From: Alphaproteobacteria bacterium UBA2964 | GTDB taxonomy: Bacteria > Pseudomonadota > Alphaproteobacteria > MPNO01 > UBA2964 | DNA: 8,975 nucleotides | NCBI GenBank assembly: GCA_002348425.1 | Contig: DEBE01000193.1 | Location: 1-8,975, forward strand | Direction of reading: 5' to 3' | Part shown: piece by piece, positions 6,584 to 8,975 of the stretch | How positions within the stretch are numbered: position 1 is the first letter of the stretch | Layout: every line of letters starts with the position of its first letter | Position numbers and translations under genes: made by a program | The notes under the pieces: generated by a model | What the model was told of the DNA's origin: nothing | Databases searched by the model: none | Seen by the model: only the letters and a program-made list of their open reading frames with translations

Positions 6584-6596
6584 CACCTCCCTTCTT

Positions 6597-6676
6597 ATGG
6601 TCTGATCCACCTAAAGGATTGGGGATTTGAATTTCAGCTTGTGCCCCCTGACATAACGTCCAAAGCACTAAAGAGA
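6597..6676 (+). repeat. 80-bp leader element, copy 2 (upstream of the 59-aa gene)
   Basis: This is the second copy of the element at 5816-5895, displaced by 781 bp and 74/80 identical. It begins 14 bases after the stop of the 225-aa gene and ends 13 bases before the ATG at 6690. The two substitutions at 6613 and 6615 fall in the loop of the GATCC hairpin. The one at 6620 turns a G-C pair into a G-U pair. The one at 6632 falls on the centre base of the TGAANTTCA palindrome. The change at 6657 breaks one pair of the second palindrome. Confidence 0.85.
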
Positions 6677-6689
6677 AAGGAACCAAAAA

Positions 6690-6869
6690 ATGGCGAAGAT
6701 TATATCGAGGCAGTCGGCGGGGCCGGACGATCCAATCTTCAATGGCGGTTTTGTAATATCTACTATTAAAAGAAAACCTTCTATTGATAAGGACAACTCC
6801 AGGAAAACGGAGGAAAGCCGGTGTGCTACTTCCGAACAGCCCAACACTCAAAGTAAAGAGAAAGGGTAA
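6690..6869 (+). CDS. Small orphan protein, 59 aa, hydrophilic
   Basis: The ATG is preceded by GAAAGGA with eight bases of spacing, and the frame runs 59 codons to TAA at 6867-6869. The protein begins MAKIISRQSAGPDDPIFNGG, has a short non-polar stretch (FVISTI), and then becomes basic and very polar (KRKPSIDKDNSRKTEESR...QSKEKG), so the C-terminal half is probably disordered. It has no recognised domain. Support comes from the ribosome site, from the leader repeat placed just as it is before the 225-aa gene, and from the next gene starting five bases after its stop. A minus-strand frame overlaps this region but has none of these signals. Confidence 0.65.
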   Translation: MAKIISRQSAGPDDPIFNGGFVISTIKRKPSIDKDNSRKTEESRCATSEQPNTQSKEKG

Positions 6870-6874
6870 AATTC

Positions 6875-7078
6875 ATGGCACGTTCTAAAAATCGACTTGT
6901 TGACTACGACAAGGGCAATGGAGAAATCCTTACGGCTCGCCTTGAGCTTGAAAACGGCGAAGTGGTCGAGGGACACTACGAAGTCTTCTATTGGCTTAAA
7001 CCACCCTACGAGGTAGGTGAAGAGGTAACTAGAAGGATGTCTCTGCCCCCTGTCGCTACTTACGGAAAGGTCAAATAG
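6875..7078 (+). CDS. Small orphan protein, 67 aa, probably a beta-rich fold
   Basis: The ATG follows AAGGG by about nine bases, and the upstream ORF stops five bases earlier, so the two are likely translated from one message. The protein has a basic N-terminus (MARSKNR) and then alternating stretches that look like beta strands: 'GEILTARLELENGEVVEGHYEVFYWL', 'PPYEVGEEVTRRM' and 'PVATYGKVK'. The pattern suggests a compact all-beta barrel of SH3 or OB size, but I cannot assign a family. There is no Cys and no membrane segment. A strong hairpin with a U-run follows the stop by ten bases, ending the unit. Confidence 0.7.
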   Translation: MARSKNRLVDYDKGNGEILTARLELENGEVVEGHYEVFYWLKPPYEVGEEVTRRMSLPPVATYGKVK

Positions 7079-7088
7079 GAAGAAAGGG

Positions 7089-7139
7089 ATCGCTGCATCA
7101 TCTTAAAAGGTGGTGCAGCGATGATCTGAACCTTTTTTT
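7089..7139 (+). terminator. Terminator-like hairpin after the orphan gene cluster
   Basis: ATCGCTGCATCATC (7089-7102) pairs with GGTGGTGCAGCGAT (7109-7122) over 14 positions, two of them T-G wobbles, around a TTAAAA loop. Seven T follow at 7133-7139. The T-run is about ten bases from the base of the stem, further than usual, so it may act as a weaker terminator or mainly protect the RNA 3' end. It separates the plus-strand cluster from the convergent gene at 7202. Confidence 0.65.
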
Positions 7140-7201
7140 ATTTGTTATACCCGCGTTTGTTCAAGTCAAGTGACTTCCATTATTCTTTCTAATGCCGGTA
7201 A

Positions 7202-8017
7202 TCAAAAAACTGAGCGTAAAATCATAATCAGTCCGAGGAACATCAAAAATACCAGAATACAGCGCCGAAATAAATTCAGGGATATTTTATTACGAATATT
7301 TCTTCCGATGACCATGCCGACAATAGCCGCACCGGTACCTAACAAGCCAGGAACAAGTATAGAGACTGGTAATGCCCCCCTAAAACCGAGACCAAGGCTC
7401 ATTCCGCCCGCGAGGCACAGTATACTCAAAGCAAAGGACTGAATTATGGCATCCTTGTTCATTTCCTCATCTGTAACTTTCGTCCCTTCTATTTTTTTAT
7501 TATTAAGTCCTTTTGCCTCCTTTTCCAGTTCGATTGATTGCAGGTAGGGAACAATTGGCAGAACGAAGAATGCGGTTGCTCCAGAAACTAATCCGGTTGT
7601 AACACCAATTAATGGGTTAAGTTTCTTTTCCTTTTCTACCGGTATGCTGAACCGTTTCCCGCTTAAACTTAACCCAGCATATACAATCAACAGAAAACCC
7701 AAAAATGCCACCAGAAGTGTTACATTGATCCCGGTTATTAATGTGGCCCCAAGGAATGCGCCGGCAAAGAGCCATATCATCAGGTCCCAGTATCTCCTAA
7801 ATATTAATTTTAAGGCTGTACCAAAGAATGCTTGCCAGATATTGGTTATAACGGCTGGAAGGACAAGAATTCCCATGGCGGACCCAAACGGAAGCCATAG
7901 GGCCATAAGCGCAATACTAACGGTAGGCAGACCCAACCCAATGCCGCCTTTTACCACCCCCGCTAAAAAGAAAACAACGGAAACCAGTACAATGTCTTCA
8001 AGCTGTAATTCAAACAT
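7202..8017 (-). CDS. TauE/SafE-family exporter (sulfite/organosulfonate type)
   Basis: This is a 271-residue inner-membrane protein of the TauE/SafE (DUF81) family, whose characterised members export sulfite, sulfoacetate or related organic acids. About eight hydrophobic segments form two related halves. The first begins 'VFFLAGVVKGGIGLGLPTVSIALMALWLPFGSAMGILVLPAVITNIWQA' (about 15-63). The second begins 'LIGVTTGLVSGATAFFVLPIVPYLQSI' (about 136-162) and resumes after a polar Lys/Glu/Asn-rich loop (about 163-190) with 'ALSILCLAGGMSLGLGF'. 'GxxKGGIGxGLPT' is the typical family signature. The substrate is not determined by sequence. The ATG at 8017 is the only sensible start, since an in-frame stop lies 18 bases upstream, but its ribosome site is weak. 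It is transcribed away from the ThDP-enzyme gene at 8179, which could supply its substrate pathway. Confidence 0.9.
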   Translation of the reverse strand: MFELQLEDIVLVSVVFFLAGVVKGGIGLGLPTVSIALMALWLPFGSAMGILVLPAVITNIWQAFFGTALKLIFRRYWDLMIWLFAGAFLGATLITGINVTLLVAFLGFLLIVYAGLSLSGKRFSIPVEKEKKLNPLIGVTTGLVSGATAFFVLPIVPYLQSIELEKEAKGLNNKKIEGTKVTDEEMNKDAIIQSFALSILCLAGGMSLGLGFRGALPVSILVPGLLGTGAAIVGMVIGRNIRNKISLNLFRRCILVFLMFLGLIMILRSVF

Positions 8018-8103
8018 GGTCCATTGTCGTACGCCTTATTGATAGTTTTGAACAGATACCAGACAAAAGAATTTAAACTGCAATTTCTATTTTAAACCAA
8101 ATT

Positions 8104-8126
8104 AAAAAAAGCGGGACTTTTATCCC
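8104..8126 (-). promoter_or_regulatory. Short hairpin with U-run in the leader of the TauE-type gene
   Basis: Read on the minus strand, GGGA and TCCC (8126-8123 and 8116-8113) flank a six-base loop; GC and then seven T (8110-8104) follow. This has terminator form but only a four-pair stem. It would lie about 90 bases upstream of the TauE-type start, so it could be a weak attenuator or chance. Confidence 0.2.
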
Positions 8127-8178
8127 AATAATATTCCTGTATTTTAGTTATAACATTACTCAAAAACAGGGTGGCAGA

Positions 8179-8975
8179 ATGAAGAGGATTGACTGTTTCA
8201 AAGCAATTTCAGGTTCGTTGACAGATGAACTGATCATTACAAACCTCGCGAACACCGCTAACGAGTGGCGTGCCGTGCGGAACCACGAGGGCAACCTTTA
8301 CTTTGTTGGCATGGGAATGGTCACGCCATATGCTTTAGGACTCTCAATGGCACTCCCAAACCGCAAGGTAATTGCCTTCGACGGAGACGGAGGAATACTC
8401 TTTGATCTTTCAATTCTTGGAACCATTGCCCAAACGGCACCCTCCAATCTTTGCGTCGTTATCCTCGATAACGAAGGTTATATTTCGACAGGAAAAGGCA
8501 AGCATACGGCATCGCTCTCTTCTGGTGTTATTGATATTGCCGGCGTTGCAAGATCTTCGGGTATTAAAAATGTCTACGAGGTAAAAAACGTTGATGAGTT
8601 CGAAATTGCAGTGCGGGGAGGAGTTGAAGATGAAACTGGTCCGACCGTTATCATTGCCAAAATTAATAATGAGCAAGCCTTTGTGGGCACTTCCCTTATG
8701 GATGGAAAGGAAAATAAGTACCGCTTTGTCCGGTACATAGAGGAGACAGAGAATAAAATCATACTGAAACCTTCCGCCAGGGAACACGGAGAACCACCGC
8801 AGCCAGATCCAGTTTTTTCAAGTATTAGTGAAGACGACAGTTTTGGAGATACACTCTTTGATGGCTTGCAGGAAAACATGGTTAACTTTGTTGTAGGGCT
8901 TCCCTGTAGTGGTTTTGCAAATACTATACGCCGGTGCATGGAAGCGCAGTCAATGCAATACGTACCAGTCGCAAA
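8179..8975 (+). CDS. ThDP-dependent decarboxylase, beta-alpha fused sulfopyruvate decarboxylase-like, 3' end outside the window
   Basis: I read this frame by hand: ATG at 8179 after AGGGTGG, open for 265 codons to the window edge. Residues about 38-170 are a thiamine-diphosphate-binding domain. 'FVGMGMVTPYALGLSMALPNRKVIAFDGDGG' is followed by the GDG (69-71)...N98 motif ending in 'VVILDNEGYISTGKGKHT', which binds the Mg2+-diphosphate. This resembles ComE, the beta subunit of sulfopyruvate decarboxylase, and phosphonopyruvate decarboxylase. After a polar, Pro-rich linker (about 195-220) a second domain begins, 'FGDTLFDGLQENMVNFVVGLPCSGFANTIRR...QYVPVA', like the N-terminus of the alpha (pyrimidine-binding) subunit ComD. 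Sulfopyruvate decarboxylase forms sulfoacetaldehyde and CO2. The domain order is reversed from the usual alpha then beta. The substrate is inferred; other 2-oxoacid decarboxylases are possible. Confidence 0.8.
   Translation, partial: MKRIDCFKAISGSLTDELIITNLANTANEWRAVRNHEGNLYFVGMGMVTPYALGLSMALPNRKVIAFDGDGGILFDLSILGTIAQTAPSNLCVVILDNEGYISTGKGKHTASLSSGVIDIAGVARSSGIKNVYEVKNVDEFEIAVRGGVEDETGPTVIIAKINNEQAFVGTSLMDGKENKYRFVRYIEETENKIILKPSAREHGEPPQPDPVFSSISEDDSFGDTLFDGLQENMVNFVVGLPCSGFANTIRRCMEAQSMQYVPVA

Noticed and set aside
6571..6590. GGAGG-N10-CCTCC hairpin around the stop of the 225-aa gene
   Set aside because: The stem is five pairs with no U-run after it; the GAGGAGGAGG run is explained by Glu codons in the acidic C-terminus.
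6483..6851. Minus-strand open frame of 122 codons across the second leader copy
   Set aside because: It has a low-complexity Pro/Arg/His-rich product, no ribosome site, and overlaps both the conserved leader and the better supported 59-aa gene.
5722..7139. The orphan cassette as an insertion sequence or integrated element
   Set aside because: I found no transposase, integrase, terminal inverted repeats, target-site duplication or tRNA att site at its borders.
7644..8042. Plus-strand frame of 132 codons opposite the TauE-type gene
   Set aside because: It is antisense to a strong membrane-protein gene and its composition (many Asn/Pro/Lys/Thr) is typical of a shadow frame.
8410..8939. Two overlapping minus-strand frames over the ThDP enzyme
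   Set aside because: They are antisense shadows of a clearly conserved coding sequence with GDG...N motifs on the plus strand.

Overview
The window looks like a chromosomal stretch of an AT-rich alphaproteobacterium. The main evidence is the DNA polymerase IV, which has the N-terminal CxxC...CxxC zinc-ribbon layout and the C-terminal 'RVRERFG...IKKGR' ending that I associate with alphaproteobacterial DinB. The DUF1185 and DUF4174 proteins also fit. Hand counts of sample rows give roughly 37-40% GC over dinB and about 45-55% over 5906-6583 and 8179 onward. I cannot name a genus.

Layout. Positions 1-431 (minus, cut by the window edge) encode a secreted DUF4174 protein lying 40 bp downstream of dinB (472-1743, minus; possible extension to 1833). 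A divergent EamA/DMT-type exporter (2054-2929, plus) starts at TTG and overlaps the stop of a short upstream ORF with a better Shine-Dalgarno site, which suggests translational coupling. A small orphan membrane protein follows (3045-3392, plus). Facing it is a minus-strand pair: a DUF1185 'amino acid synthesis' protein (4960-5586) and the protein adenylyltransferase SelO (3485-4939), 20 bp apart and probably co-transcribed.

The least conventional part is 5722-7139. It holds a plus-strand structured segment ending in a convincing intrinsic terminator (5783-5813) with no plus-strand gene in front of it. After it come two copies of an 80-bp element (5816-5895 and 6597-6676, 74/80 identical), each a few bases upstream of the ribosome binding site of a different orphan gene (225 aa and 59 aa). 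A third orphan gene (67 aa) follows 5 bp after the second, and the block closes with a strong hairpin and U-run. A weaker, possibly degenerate third copy of the element lies inside the candidate ncRNA. None of the three proteins is recognisable to me. The shared leader suggests common regulation, and this is the best candidate in the window for an undescribed system.

The right end holds a TauE/SafE-family exporter (7202-8017, minus), divergent from an incomplete ThDP-dependent enzyme (8179-8975+, plus). The enzyme has a sulfopyruvate-decarboxylase beta-like domain (GDG...N motif) first and the beginning of an alpha-like domain after it, so the domain order is reversed relative to the usual alpha-beta order. 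A decarboxylase of this type beside a sulfite/sulfonate exporter is compatible with C3-sulfonate metabolism, but this is inference. I see no tRNA, rRNA, CRISPR array, insertion sequence or integrase.
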